DNA of 19,159 bases from CAYTPE01 sp964439885 (GCA_964439885.1 CAYTPE010000020.1:1-19159), one strand, 5' to 3'. Shown: positions 5,998-17,800, counted from the first letter of the stretch. Notes: generated by a model not told the origin, from the letters alone. A program made the numbers and translations.

Positions 5998-6434
5998 AGT
6001 ATTTTTTTGGCATTAAGAGCGGAAACAATTTTTTCTTGTAGCGCGAACATAGTGGCTGCGTCTTTTTTAAGAACATGGTCATAACCCACAATATGCAGTA
6101 ATCCGTGCACAAGCATGCGGCCACATTCTTCCCTTGCTGGCACACCGAATCGCTTAGCTTGCGCCACGATGTACGGGTAATTGAGCAAGAGTTCGCCGAG
6201 CATGGGCGAAGGTACCGTTCTGTCTTCCTGCCATCCGAACGAGAGTACATCGGTTGGTCGGTTGATACCGCGATAACGGTAATTGTAACGCCGCATAGCG
6301 CTATTGCCGACGATCGTAATATCGATAACGCCACGAATTTTTTTCTCGAAGGTGGCTGCTACGCGCACTATTTTTTTTACGCGATCATTGGTAAGTGGAC
6401 ACGTCACTTCTTTTTTAAAAACAATCTCTATCAT
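5994..6434 (-). CDS. ybeY: Endoribonuclease YbeY (rRNA maturation)
   Basis: YbeY is a zinc-dependent endoribonuclease involved in 16S rRNA 3'-end processing and ribosome quality control. The 146-residue product carries the diagnostic H-x3-H-x5-H motif in HGLLHIVGYDH (110-120) and the family segment NYRYRGINRPTDVLSFGW (51-68). The usual GD-V-I segment reads GELLLN (80-85), a mild variant. The length is normal. It is joined by 4-bp ATGA overlaps both to the upstream TSP3 protein gene and to dgkA downstream. A ybeY-dgkA pair is also common in Firmicutes, where era and cdd follow; here the pair leads into ftsA instead. Confidence 0.96.
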   Translation of the reverse strand: MIEIVFKKEVTCPLTNDRVKKIVRVAATFEKKIRGVIDITIVGNSAMRRYNYRYRGINRPTDVLSFGWQEDRTVPSPMLGELLLNYPYIVAQAKRFGVPAREECGRMLVHGLLHIVGYDHVLKKDAATMFALQEKIVSALNAKKIL

Positions 6435-7558
6435 ATGCCGGTACTTGTCACTCGGCTCTGCGTGGTGGTGGTGCCAAGAGCATCCGAAATCTCTTCCAGT
6501 TCTTTGCCCGGTATATGCGTCGTAATTTCGCTCGGCTGGAAGCTACGTGCGATCATGCCTATCACCGAACGATAGTTAATAGCACTATTCAGTTCAGGGT
6601 GATACAAAAGTACATACACTCGCCCTGTTACTGGAAAGTAATAAACGAGTTTATCAGATCGCATGTAGCCAGTAACCCCATATCGCGTTGTAAACGGCTG
6701 CAGATTTTCAAATCGCTCGCTTGGCGCCCAAGCAGAAAACCAATTCGCGAATGTGGAAGTGGCGACTACTGCCCTGAGCTCAACATTCTCCCCCGTAATG
6801 GTACTCAACAATATATCACGATACCCCATGTCGACGGACGCTTGTGCCCAGGTGGCAGGGTAATAGAGTTGGTATCCAAATGCCGGGTTTGTAAACGTTT
6901 TCACTACTCCCGAATCGATGAGTTTAGCTGGAGCGGCATTGGTAGGACTATATAAATAGTACACCTCAAGACCATCTTGATAGCCATCGTGGTCGGTATC
7001 GGGAACTTCGAGGTCGGATTTAAACAACTCTTCTTCGGCGTTCGTCAGCCCATCACGATCGTTATCGTTCGAGTCTGGTACGAATGTGGGTGGGAAGCTG
7101 AGTGGCCCATCTTCGCTCGCGAGCGTGGGTGGAGTTGAGGTAATGATCGGCTGCACCACTTCGGCTGTGGTGGGAGGGGGTGAAATTACTACCGGCGCAG
7201 TGGATGTTTCAATAGTAATGGGTGGTGGATTTTTTATGACAACAGGCGTCGTTGTTTCCGTCGCCTGGCGCCAATAATACCAGCTGGCCCCCGCGACAAA
7301 TAATAAAAATAGTGCAATGGCGCCAACAAGAAGCCAACTGCGATTCATCAAAATCGCAGTTGGTCTTTTCGCACCCGGCACTGACGCCGAAGGGAGCACG
7401 ACTGATCGTGATTTCATTACGGGATTCGGATTTACCTCGACAGTAGTTTTCTTGAATGTCACAACCGGATTCGCTCCTGCATAAAACTCGGGTGGGATGA
7501 CCGAAACAGTAACTGATTTGGTGGGCGGTGGAACATTTTTGTTCTTACGTCCAAACAT
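6431..7558 (-). CDS. Single-pass membrane protein with two TSP3-type repeats and a C-terminal domain
   Basis: This 375-residue protein has a 73-residue Pro/Val-rich N-terminal part, a transmembrane helix at about 75-96, a Thr/Pro-rich spacer (100-160), then two thrombospondin type 3 calcium-binding repeats (161-206: DSNDNDRDGLTNAEE and DTDHDGYQDGLE). After these comes a folded domain, about 218-350, that starts FGYQLYYPATW, a pattern found in PsbP-like or similar small extracytoplasmic domains; that match is only suggestive. Basic residues before the helix place the repeats outside the cell. It is the second largest of three adjacent TSP3 proteins and the only one with a domain after the repeats. 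It starts 2 bp after the upstream stop and overlaps ybeY by 4 bp. Function unknown; a surface or envelope-spanning role is inferred. Confidence 0.88.
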   Translation of the reverse strand: MFGRKNKNVPPPTKSVTVSVIPPEFYAGANPVVTFKKTTVEVNPNPVMKSRSVVLPSASVPGAKRPTAILMNRSWLLVGAIALFLLFVAGASWYYWRQATETTTPVVIKNPPPITIETSTAPVVISPPPTTAEVVQPIITSTPPTLASEDGPLSFPPTFVPDSNDNDRDGLTNAEEELFKSDLEVPDTDHDGYQDGLEVYYLYSPTNAAPAKLIDSGVVKTFTNPAFGYQLYYPATWAQASVDMGYRDILLSTITGENVELRAVVATSTFANWFSAWAPSERFENLQPFTTRYGVTGYMRSDKLVYYFPVTGRVYVLLYHPELNSAINYRSVIGMIARSFQPSEITTHIPGKELEEISDALGTTTTQSRVTSTGI

Positions 7559-7560
7559 AC

Positions 7561-8361
7561 TTAGAAAATGACAGGGACCGGTGACGATGAAGTGGGGGCA
7601 GTGACCGTAGAAGACGTGGTCGTTTTAGCTGAACTCGTGTTTACAGGTGTGGTAGTTGTCGTGCTCGGAAGCAATTTACCCTGGCCGAGTGGGTTGTAGC
7701 CATTTTTAATTTCGACACCATCGGGGTAGCTATCGCCGTCAGTGTCAGTTTTGAGCGGATTGGTATGCCAAATGTGCGCCTCATCGCCATCGGTAAGTCC
7801 GTCGCCATCGGTGTCCGGGTTTTGTGGGTCAGTTCCATACGCGCGTTCCTCTCCGTCGGTTAGGCCATCGTGATCGGTATCCATCGAATCGGTCGAAGTG
7901 AGATCGGGCTGTACATTTTGTGTCGTATCAATCGGTAGAATTTGGTTGTTATCAACTGTTGTGTCTACCGGTGGAGTTACGTTATTTTGAGCATTCGAAT
8001 TGTTATTGTTCGTTGATGTCTGCACCACTACCGGTGTTTTACTCACAAAAGTCTTATACGCCCACCAGCCGCCAAAGCCGCCGACGCCAACCACCACCAC
8101 GATCAAAACAGCCAATAATATTTTTCCTAAAATTGGAGAGCTCGTGGCTGCCATGGGCACTGACATGCCCATATCAGGGGCTGTCATCATGGGGGATGGG
8201 GTGCCTCCCGCTGGCGCACGACGTTTGAGCATACCCGCATCAAGCGCGTCGGGACGTTCGGGAGCGCCAGAGGAATCATCAACCGATTTAAACATGTCGT
8301 CCGGTTCTACGGGAAGATTAGTTGGCGGTGTTGTATTTGAGGTGGGCTGATCATCAAACAT
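7561..8361 (-). CDS. Single-pass membrane protein with three TSP3-type repeats
   Basis: The 266-residue product has a disordered, acidic then Met/Pro-rich N-terminus (1-76), a glycine-rich transmembrane helix (78-101, ending GGFGGWW), an Asn/Thr-rich linker (110-157), three good Ca2+-binding TSP3 repeats (161-226: DTDHDGLTDGEE, DTDGDGLTDGDE, DTDGDSYPDGVE) and a Ser/Thr/Pro-rich tail. The repeat spacing and the conserved NP after each repeat match bacterial TSP3 (calcium-binding) repeats. The Thr/Ser stretches look like surface stalk sequence. It begins 21 bp after the preceding gene, with no Shine-Dalgarno. Function unknown; most likely an extracytoplasmic calcium-stabilised rod anchored in the membrane. 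Confidence 0.9.
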   Translation of the reverse strand: MFDDQPTSNTTPPTNLPVEPDDMFKSVDDSSGAPERPDALDAGMLKRRAPAGGTPSPMMTAPDMGMSVPMAATSSPILGKILLAVLIVVVVGVGGFGGWWAYKTFVSKTPVVVQTSTNNNNSNAQNNVTPPVDTTVDNNQILPIDTTQNVQPDLTSTDSMDTDHDGLTDGEERAYGTDPQNPDTDGDGLTDGDEAHIWHTNPLKTDTDGDSYPDGVEIKNGYNPLGQGKLLPSTTTTTPVNTSSAKTTTSSTVTAPTSSSPVPVIF

Positions 8362-8382
8362 ATAAGACGATTAAAAAAAATA

Positions 8383-8811
8383 TTAATGCGATGAAAAACT
8401 TTTTTTATCGAGCGGATTGGTACCGTGCTTTATTTCGATACCATCGGCGAAACCATCCTCGTCGGTATCAGCTTTGAGCGGATCGGTGTGATATTTTTTG
8501 ACTTCAGCAAAATCAGTCAAACCATCATTGTCGGTGTCTGCGCTTTTTGGATTCGTGCCGATCTGTTTCTCTTCCCCATCGGCTAGCTCATCAACATCGC
8601 TGTCAGTTTGTGCTGCGCTTTGTAGAGCGTCACGCCATATCTGACTATTATTTATAGGAGCGCTCTCGGTCGTCGTCGAGCTATCTGTTACAGACAAGGT
8701 GCCAGTTTGCCAAGCACTGCGCACAACGGCAAAACGAACTACGAACACCACGAGCACCGTCGCAATCACGAGACCAACACCGAAAAAAATATACCGGAGA
8801 AAGGAAGACAT
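8383..8811 (-). CDS. Small single-pass membrane protein with TSP3-type repeats
   Basis: This 142-residue protein starts almost directly with a transmembrane segment (5-28), followed by a Ser/Thr linker and three TSP3 repeats (70-134). The first repeat, DSDVDELADGEE, is degenerate; the next two, DTDNDGLTDFAE and DTDEDGFADGIE, are good. The N-terminal segment could be a signal anchor; no cleavage site or lipobox Cys is evident. It begins 3 bp after the stop of the giant surface-protein gene, so the two are translated together. It is the smallest of three paralogous TSP3 proteins that sit in a row. Function not recognised. Confidence 0.88.
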   Translation of the reverse strand: MSSFLRYIFFGVGLVIATVLVVFVVRFAVVRSAWQTGTLSVTDSSTTTESAPINNSQIWRDALQSAAQTDSDVDELADGEEKQIGTNPKSADTDNDGLTDFAEVKKYHTDPLKADTDEDGFADGIEIKHGTNPLDKKSFSSH

Positions 8812-8814
8812 ATC

Positions 8815-11800
8815 TTACAAGTTTGATAGATCGGTGATAATACGACCATTCGGATAGCTGGTGGACTGACCCGTAGCCGGATTAACGGATGTGACGGGAA
8901 CAATGCGCTTTGTGACATCGGACTGATCAGCCGCCCCGATTATGTCAAAAACATGCCAATACGCAGCACTCGCGTTCGCGGAAACGTCAGCTTGTGTAAT
9001 GTAGTAGCGTTTTGCGGGTTGCGAGAACAAATCGTAATACATGACACCACTTGTCTCAGGGAAGTATACATCAACTTCGAGTTTTGCGGAAGATCCGAAC
9101 GAACGAATTCCTTGAGTAAGATCGCTGGTACGCACATAAAACGCCAATGGTTTTCCTTTTTGCAGCATGACATCTTTTGTTTTAATCGTAAAGGCTTCGG
9201 CGTTCAGCTCTCCGGGAGTGAAATGATATCCGTGGTACCACGCACTCCAATTTGGTTCGGAATAATCACTGATGAAATAAGACAGAGCTCCATAGACTGG
9301 TGTTGAAAAGCCATTATCTTCAATACTCGAAAATGCGTTGGTAAATTTCCAGGTCGTTTGTTTAGCTCCGGCAATTGGACAATTTTCTTGCTTAGCGATA
9401 CAGGGTACTACACTATACGGACGGGCCAATCCAGCATTAAATCCCGCATTCTGTACCCATCGCACCACCACTCGAATATTGTCTGGGGTAGCACTCTTAT
9501 CGATCGGTTCTGACTGCTGACTGTTGTGGTTGAAGGTGAGCAAACCAGTGGCCGACATGATGGGCGACAGTAGTAGATCATAATCCCATGGTGCTGGATT
9601 ATTTTTCACGGCAAAATCAAATCGGCGGTCAGCATCGGTGTTGATATCCATCACATAGTGTGTACTGCTATTGTCGGAACAGATCGGATTGCTGGCGAGT
9701 AGTGCTGGACGGGTATTACCGTTTTGCGGAGTATAGGACAATGCGTAGAACGATGATGCGGCACCAACATTCGGTTGTTTAGCATTAATAGACGATTGCT
9801 GAAATTGCGAAATATTATTTGAAGCAAACAGGTGGATGGAACCGCCGTTACTGCCACGACCATCGCCGTTCGGATTGTTGTCGGCATAGATAGCTTCGGT
9901 TTGATCATTCTCAATAACGTTGAGCAGGCTGCCGCTTACTTTAACACCGTTTTTCTCATCAATACCACAAACGACACAGGCAGGAGTGGCTGTTTCTTTT
10001 ACCAAAATTGTACTACAGCTGTTGGCACACGTTTTGGCACCACGTTTAAATGTATCGGAAACTGTTTTTTCGCTTTCACACGCAACGGCTTGATAGCCGC
10101 GCATCGTAGTATCGTAATTCGGATTGGTGGTAGTCACATTACTGAGTTTCGCCACAATCACGCCATTACCATCAAAATCGCAAAATTCAGGACCTTCAAT
10201 CACACCGTTTCCGCAGTACTGGGCTGCTTTAACATCAACAACATTACGACAGTCGGCTGAGCAATACGAACAGCTTTTACCATATCCAGCCGCGCACGCC
10301 ACTCCATTAGAAGCGCCGTTGTCACAGGCTTCGCTTGCGTCTACTTTTCCATCGCCACATGTACCGGCCGGAGTGAGAGCAATCGTTGCTTGTACGTTGG
10401 CTTGACATACCGCACCGCTGATACTTGCTGCGTGGTCGGCCACCTCCGCAGCGGTCAGCGCGCGATTGTATAGGCGAATTTCATCGAGATATCCGGCAAA
10501 GAAGTAGCTATCAGCTGTGCCTGAAGAGCCGATTTGCAGCGCCTTGCCAGTCGAATCGGCTAGGAATGAAGCCGCTCCGGTATACGTAGTTGGATTAATT
10601 TGTTGTACTACATCATTCAGATCAACATACGCGTCTCCAGTATCATCTTTGCCATTGATATAAATGCGAACCGACTGCGTGCTTCCTTGTCTTTGGTATA
10701 CACCCACCACATGCGTCCACGCGTCGGATGGCAGTGACGTTTTGGATGTGACGGCATAATAATCGTGCTTACCCGCGCCAAATACCGCCAATGCGATTTT
10801 ACCGGTGTCGGCCCAAAATTGGAGCGAGAAACCACCACCTTGTTCCCAACCACCCTTTTCCATCACGCGACGCCAGTCAAGCAATGGATCATCCGGGCGC
10901 ACCCATGCCTCTACCGTGAGCGACGAAGTGGCAACAAGCGAGGGACTATCCGCTACTGTTATCGGTGTGCCGTTGCCGAACAAAAGCGCTTCATTCACCT
11001 GCGCGTTCACTCCATCGTTCACAAAAGTCGGACAATTAAAACGGCACAGCGCGTAATTATTGTGCGATGTTGAATCGGGGTAATACGTGGCAGGCAAAAT
11101 TGCCTCGGCACTATCAACCACGCCAGAGAAAGCCCCTACTATTTCGTGTGATAATTTTTTTAGCTGGCAACCAATCCCGCACGCTGCCACCGGATCTGCT
11201 GATGGAACATTTGACCATACTATTTTTTTCTGACCCGGTTCTACCTGATAGGTGTCGTCGAACCGGAGCCACATCATGGCATTGTCGGTAAACCGGCAGG
11301 TGTTGGAGCACGCCACCACTCCTTTTTGTCCGCCTACCGTACACGCGAGATTATTGGCTTGAGGGTCGCATTGTTCTCCATACTGTGTTTGCACGATACC
11401 ATCGCCACAATATGGTCCGTATGACTGACAATCGAAATTACATGAAGCAGTCTTCGCAGCGCCGTATTTTACTTTTGTATCACTGAGCAGTTTGCATACT
11501 CCCTTAAGTTCGCTGTCGCAATCTTGATCAACATAGCATGACTCTCCAAGTTGCGAACCGCCAATGCACCATCCATCTTTTGCATCAAGACCAGCAGTTG
11601 GGTCACACACTTCGTTTGTCGCCTGCACGTTAGGCGGGGCCTCCACTACCCCATCACCGCAGTACCCTACCCCGCCATTGAACGGTGGCGCGGGTGGCCA
11701 GGTGCACTGTTTGGTGCAATGATTGTATGTTCCGTTTAAAGCACCGTCATCGCACTGTTCTCCGGCATCAATTTTGCTATTACCGCAGAGCGGTGAAAGA

Positions 11801-14800
11801 AAATCGGTACACTTTACCTGGATTGGAGCGGAAAATGTACAGGCGGTTGAACACGTTCGGTACGATGCGCTGCCGTTGGCCGGGTCAAGCGCGCATTGTG
11901 CACTGTCGTACACTTTTTTGCCTGGCGGATCGCACTCCTCACCCAAATTGATATTCACCTGTCCATCGCCACAACGTCCCTGAATAAGAGTAGAAATTTC
12001 TTGATCTTGATTACAAATACCGGGCGTACCGGATTCAACCGCAAAACGCGATGAACTGCTCAAGGTAAACCCATTCATGAAATCAATACCGTTATTCACC
12101 GGCACACCAATTTCCTCCATGTGGGTTCTTAGTGTAAAGCCGGTAGACCGATTATAGATATAGCGATAAGCATACGACGTTGTGGCGCAGGCAAAACTAA
12201 AACGGCGATCTTCGGTGCTCCAGCCAGTGGTCGGGTCGTGGAGCACACAGGTATCTCCCTGGGCGCAATCCCTATCGGCCACACAGAACAAGGCTGGGTT
12301 GCTGCGGCACGTGCCGCTTGCGCCTAGTTCGTTCACCGGATCGGCTGGGAGTGATTTACCAACGGCATTGCTTAATACCGACCATGATGGCCATACGCTC
12401 AGTGTTTGTCCGTTCAAATAACTTCCTTCGTTTATGGTCGGATAGGTATTGTTGTATTGTACGGCAAAACCTTGCAACAAACCATCGATCGTGCGCAAAT
12501 CTTTCAAGCGTTCGTAATTACGCTTGAGTTTATCGATCTGGGCGGCACACACTTGCCCGACACTACAATCGAGATCGCTGCGGCATGTCACTTTAAAATC
12601 GGGATTATCAATCGTGGTGCCGCAATAACCATAATTCGATAAATTGACATTAAATTTCAAATTTTTGAGCAGCTGGTTGAACACTTGGCGTGTTTCCACC
12701 GTGGCGTCGCTATTTATACTCACCAGATAAATATTGCTATAGATTGTTTTTTGGTTGGTGGCGTAATTTACCGCATCGATATAAACATTGTTGCCGTCAC
12801 TGACCGCGTCATAACCATCAACCGTGAGCGTCTGCAGATTACCCACGAATCCCTGTCCACCTTGAGATTCAGAAGCAGCATACCATTCAGCTGGTGTAAG
12901 ATGTTTGGGGTTGGTGAAGATCTGTATGCCGATTGCATCATTATTGTTGGCATCGGTGAAAATAAAGCGCTTCAACGACGATGATGGTGAAACAAGATTT
13001 TGTTGCACTTGTACGGCCGGACGCAAATAGGGTAAATCATCGAAAGTACCCGCACTGCCATTATCGGCACAATAATAGGTACTAAAATTGAAGTAGCCGT
13101 CCCCAACAATTTGGGCTGGAAGCGGGCTGGGTGGAATCGATGAACCGTCAAAGGTATTCGAATTAAGAGAAAAACCACTGTGGTTGCCAGCCGTGTCTGA
13201 GTATGGGAAAGTGTTGTAAACAACATTGTTCACGGTTATCTCTCGTGTTGGCCAGGGGTTTTCACAGAGGTTGACGATGATATGTGATTTGCCGGTGGCA
13301 GCCGTGCCCGTAGCGTTGGTAGCGCCATTGGTGGTGACAAATGCCGAAGCGTGCACATCGGTTTCACCGTTATGGTTCTGAGCGGTAATGAGAGCGGCCG
13401 AAGTGGTGGTATTGGCGAGCTGCACGACCGGATTATTCTGAGGACCCCACACATAGTACCAATCGTAGATACCGGGAATGGGCTGAATGGAAGCGCCGTT
13501 TATTGTGGTTGCGCCAGCGACCAGTGTACTGGTGACATTGGCTTTGGTGAAGGTAACGCGGTTCGGAACAACAGAGACTTTGTTGATTGAACACAGCTGT
13601 GAACCTGTATTAAATTGGAAAGACAGCGGTTTACCATTGTGGGTACCAATGCTGACCCCGCGTGAATCTTTAATAGCGTCACTGAGAATAACCGTATAAG
13701 TGGTATCGTAGCCAAGCGGTTTGGCCAAATGGTATACAATGCGAGAGGTCGAAGATGAGTCGTTAATCACTTCTGGAGCGCCGAGCGTATCAAGCTGACA
13801 CCACCGAGAGGGTACAAAATTTTGTTTAGCGCGAGCCGTTCCATTAAACCAGCCTGCGAGCCGAACAGTAATCCACTGCCATACTGAGCGGTACCACGGC
13901 TTTGCCGAAAAAGTACTATCGGCCAACAAGTCTGTCACATCAGTGGCACAGTCCGGCGTGAGGCCGGTAAAGTTACTTATGTCCACTACATCAATCGCGT
14001 TACTGCCAAAAGACACAACCAGCGCATAGTTACCGACCACAGCAATTCCGTATGGAGTATTGAGTTTTGGTAAATTACTAGTATCATTGTCAGCCCCCAG
14101 ATATCCAGCCACCCGCGGGCTCAGAGCATTCGACACATCGACCACCGTAAGCGCATATGGTTTTTCATACCCTGCCAAGTATGCCATGGTGCCCTGCACT
14201 TTCAAAAATAACGCACCGGTGATATGCGGATCCTGCACATATCCCATAGGCACAGGACGGAGCGGGTCGGACACATCCACAATCTGCAATCCATTTGAAC
14301 TGTGTACCGTGATATAGGCGCGGTTGTTTTTTACCACCACGTTGCCCGGTGTCCCGAGATGCGCTTGTCGCCCATCCACGAATTGCAAATTTTCTAAACT
14401 GCCGAGCACGCGAATGGTTGCCGGATTAGTCACATCCAAAATTTGGAAACTGCCCGACCAATTCACGACGTAGGCAAAGCCGTTGACAACATCAAACGAC
14501 TCAATAGTTTTGAGATGTGCCCCTTGCTGACCGTCTGCGATCGATCCGATAACTTTTGGACGCTGTTTATCTTTAATGTCTGCTATGATAAAACTGTCAC
14601 TGCCAGCCGCGCTGATATATAATGTGTTACCTTGGACGATGAGAAAATCGACTTTTGAAAAAGCCGCATCAGAAAGTGTCGCAACGATCTGCGGATGAGT
14701 GGGGTCGCGCACATCGATAATGATTATCTGATTGCCACCATAATCACCGAGGTATACATAGCCGTCTGCTGCTGCCACCGCGTATGTACTCCCTAATTTG

Positions 14801-17800
14801 GTTTGATTGGGCAATAATGTCGCCACATGATTCATCCCCTTGCTATCAAAACGCATTATTTCGAGCCCACCGCCTTGGTTTGGAATATTAATTGCCACGT
14901 ATACATATTGTCCATCAACTGAAATAGCTGTTGGTTGTGAAAGGTTAGCGCCAGGCACCGAATTAGCATCGATGTGAGCAAAGTGTGTGGCCGCCAACGC
15001 TTGGTTCTGACTGACGTTTTTACCTTGTGCAAAAATAATATTGTTTTTTACCGTGTTTGGATTGATGATTCCAGAAAATCGAGCTTCGATTTGTGTGTTG
15101 GGGCACACGTCTTGTTGGATCGGATTTGAGTTGAGCGGAGTGGTACCAAGCAGCTTGGCTCGTGGGTAACAGCACGTATCGCTGCCCACACCGTAATCGG
15201 AACTATTAAAGACAGCCTGACAATCCTGATCGGTCTTATATCCGCACGCGAGAACGAAAGAGCCACTACCGCTAACCGATCCGTTGCCAACATTTTGATT
15301 GGTAGTAGCCGAGATGCGTGACATCTGAGCGGGTGGGGTGCCAGTGGGTGCGCCATGACCGACACCAATGGCAACTGCCCAGGGATCAATAAGTCCGACA
15401 TGTCCTTGGGTGAGATTGCTTTCGCAGAATGGCTCTTCGCCGATACCAATTTTAGTATCTCCACACACCGATGGCTGGCTATATGCCTGCAGCGACGAAC
15501 CGAGCAGTTGCCCGTTAGCATCACATCCGGAAGTATTGGGAGTACATTTGCTGTGGCTGCGATCATTATATAAACATGCATCGCTACAGTAAGCTGCATG
15601 GTTGCCGTTGCCAAGATCACATCCCGCGTCTTCTTCGGGGCTTTGGATACCATCACCACATTGACTCACTGCGCCAGCACAAGCCGATTGCACTAGTTCC
15701 GCGGCAAAACCACTGTTGCCCGCACCGGCAAAGCACCACTGTGTTGAAAGTGGCGTACCAGTATGCAAACACAGTGCGGAGCAATTCAGGGCAGACAGAG
15801 TGTTGGTGGCCGACACTGGTATCCCCGTGTCACAATCTTCACCCGCACCAACCTGACCATTGCCACAGATGGACGCATTAACATTGGTGCTCCCGGGGTT
15901 CGCGTTTGAACCAGTGTGACGACAATCAGCAGTACAGCCGAGAGCTGTCTTCGGATCCTTGGGGTCGCACGCTTCACCGAGGTTTGGCTCGACAAGCCCA
16001 TTGCCACATGTTTTGGTATCAGTATTACCCAGAAAACGGCAATCAAGACTGCATCCGTTTGCCTTGCCTGGCGAATCACAATCTTCGCCCGCTTCTATTT
16101 TTCCATTACCACACAAAGCTTGCAGGGGGTTGTTTGCCTTGACGGCACTCCCCTTCTTCAGACACAAAGCCGTACAGTATGGATTGCTACCCACGGTATT
16201 AAATGATTGTACCTGGGCGACATTGGCGTCGGATGTTTTCCAGCTCCAATTCACGGCCCATGGATTGAGCATTTGACCTTGCGTGCTGCAACTATCGGCT
16301 GATGAGTATGGTACCGCTTGGTACACCGCGCGGTCGTTAAAATAGGTGGCAGTATAGCTGCGCGGTGTGACATCAACTCGATCAACCGTACAACGGTTTT
16401 GTTTGGTTTTGAAGCGCCAGCTGAATTCCTGAACCAGTGGTTTGCTATAGGTATTTAGATTGATCGATTGAGCGGCCGACCAAAGCAGATCGGGTGAAGC
16501 AAAGTTGCTCGTGCTTGCTGACACTATTACTTGATACAGCGTATTAGGTTCAAGGTCAGGCACATTACCATCGTTGGCTATGTGCAAAATGGTGTTATGA
16601 GAATTTTGATCGTATTTGATCGAGAGCGACGTGGTGGCAAGCACCGTATGCACGCAATTTTCATCGGTACACTTGAAGAGCTTCACCGCCGACGGTTGCT
16701 GTAAAGCGCCGATATTGCGATTCGACATGGAAACATTAAAGGCAACGCCGACCTCAGCATTCGTACATGCCTGTAAACAGCTCGGCCAGTGTCCTACCAC
16801 TTGCGGATCGCTTAAATCGATGGTGAGCGGGCTCTCTCCAGACTTGGTCAGTGGTCCTTTAGGCGTATTCGTGGTGGCGGTAGCCTGAATTGCCACACTG
16901 TCGTTTGGTACTCCTACTCCCACGGTATTGCTGAGGGCACTCACTTGTTGAGAGGCGGCATTGTTTACTTTTTTGTAAATAGTGGCATAGGTATGATCGG
17001 CCGTATCCCAATCCCAACTATACCCACTCACATCCATAAGGACGCAGTGCTGATCGGACAAACCGTTGGCTCGGTACATCACCGGGTCTTGCCCATTGCC
17101 CGCGTGATTGAGCATCGGTGATTCGAGAACGCGGGTGACAAAATTGGTTGGCGTTACCACCACCGTATTCAATTTACACTCGCGCTGATCGGAGCGGAAG
17201 ACAAAACAATACGCTGAGTTGGCCGCGCCACATGGCTTATCGGCCGCGAGAGCTACCGACCCACCAACCGACTTAATACCTTTTGTGAGTACCACCTGAT
17301 ACCAGGAATTATTATCCCATCGCCCTTGCTGTGGTTTGATAAGCGCGTAACTGCTCACTTTCTGACCATTACCTTGCGATACAAATAACTGGAGACTCGC
17401 CGGGTCGAGCGGCACATTCACCGGATTCGTACAATCATTTTTGGAAACTGCCGAACACTTATTGAGCACAACCGTGCCTGCATTGAACGTCGCCTGGTCG
17501 ACCGAAGAATCTATTTCAATACTTACGAGAGCAGTGCTACATACATTATGACTATCTCCGCTTGGTGAACGATCCCACAGCACACTCGGCGCTGGGGATG
17601 GCATATTTTTTCCGAGATCGGTGAGAGCATCACAGCGTTCTACCACATGGGGTACTGGTGGAATATCGCGTGTCGAAAATCGCCATACATATGATGCGGA
17701 TACGGTTTGCCCTTGGCAGAGCTGCCCGGGCGGCACACACATACCAGACTGACCGCCGCTGGTACAACACGTAAATCCAGCCTGATTGCAGGTGTTGGCA

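Larger units (their letters stand above)
13235..17700 (-). repeat. Three Ig-like domain pairs, two of them carrying inserted blocks
   Basis: The region repeats a two-domain unit. The first domain resembles the Big_5 Ig-like family, ending in strands such as WRFKTKQNRC or FQFNTGSQLC. The second starts with C-x2-x-x-V-x-V-x-P (KLNTVVVTP, TVDRVDVTP, SINKVSVVP), continues with a W-x-W strand (YSWDWDTAD, VNWSWKTSD, YDWYYVWG) and ends in a Thr-rich strand. Units lie at about 16800-17700, 15170-16810 and 13230-15110. The second is interrupted by Cys-rich repeats and the third by the propeller. Confidence 0.6.

Noticed and set aside
5994..6434. Alternative genetic code (UGA as Gly, as in some Patescibacteria)
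   Set aside because: UGA ends ybeY and the 6431 gene exactly in ATGA overlaps with the next start, and the reading frames have normal lengths under the standard code.
9945..16120. Repeated DNA segments in the giant gene as a CRISPR or tandem mobile repeat
   Set aside because: The repetition is at protein level (CGxG Cys-rich units of unequal length); there are no identical direct repeats with regular spacers.
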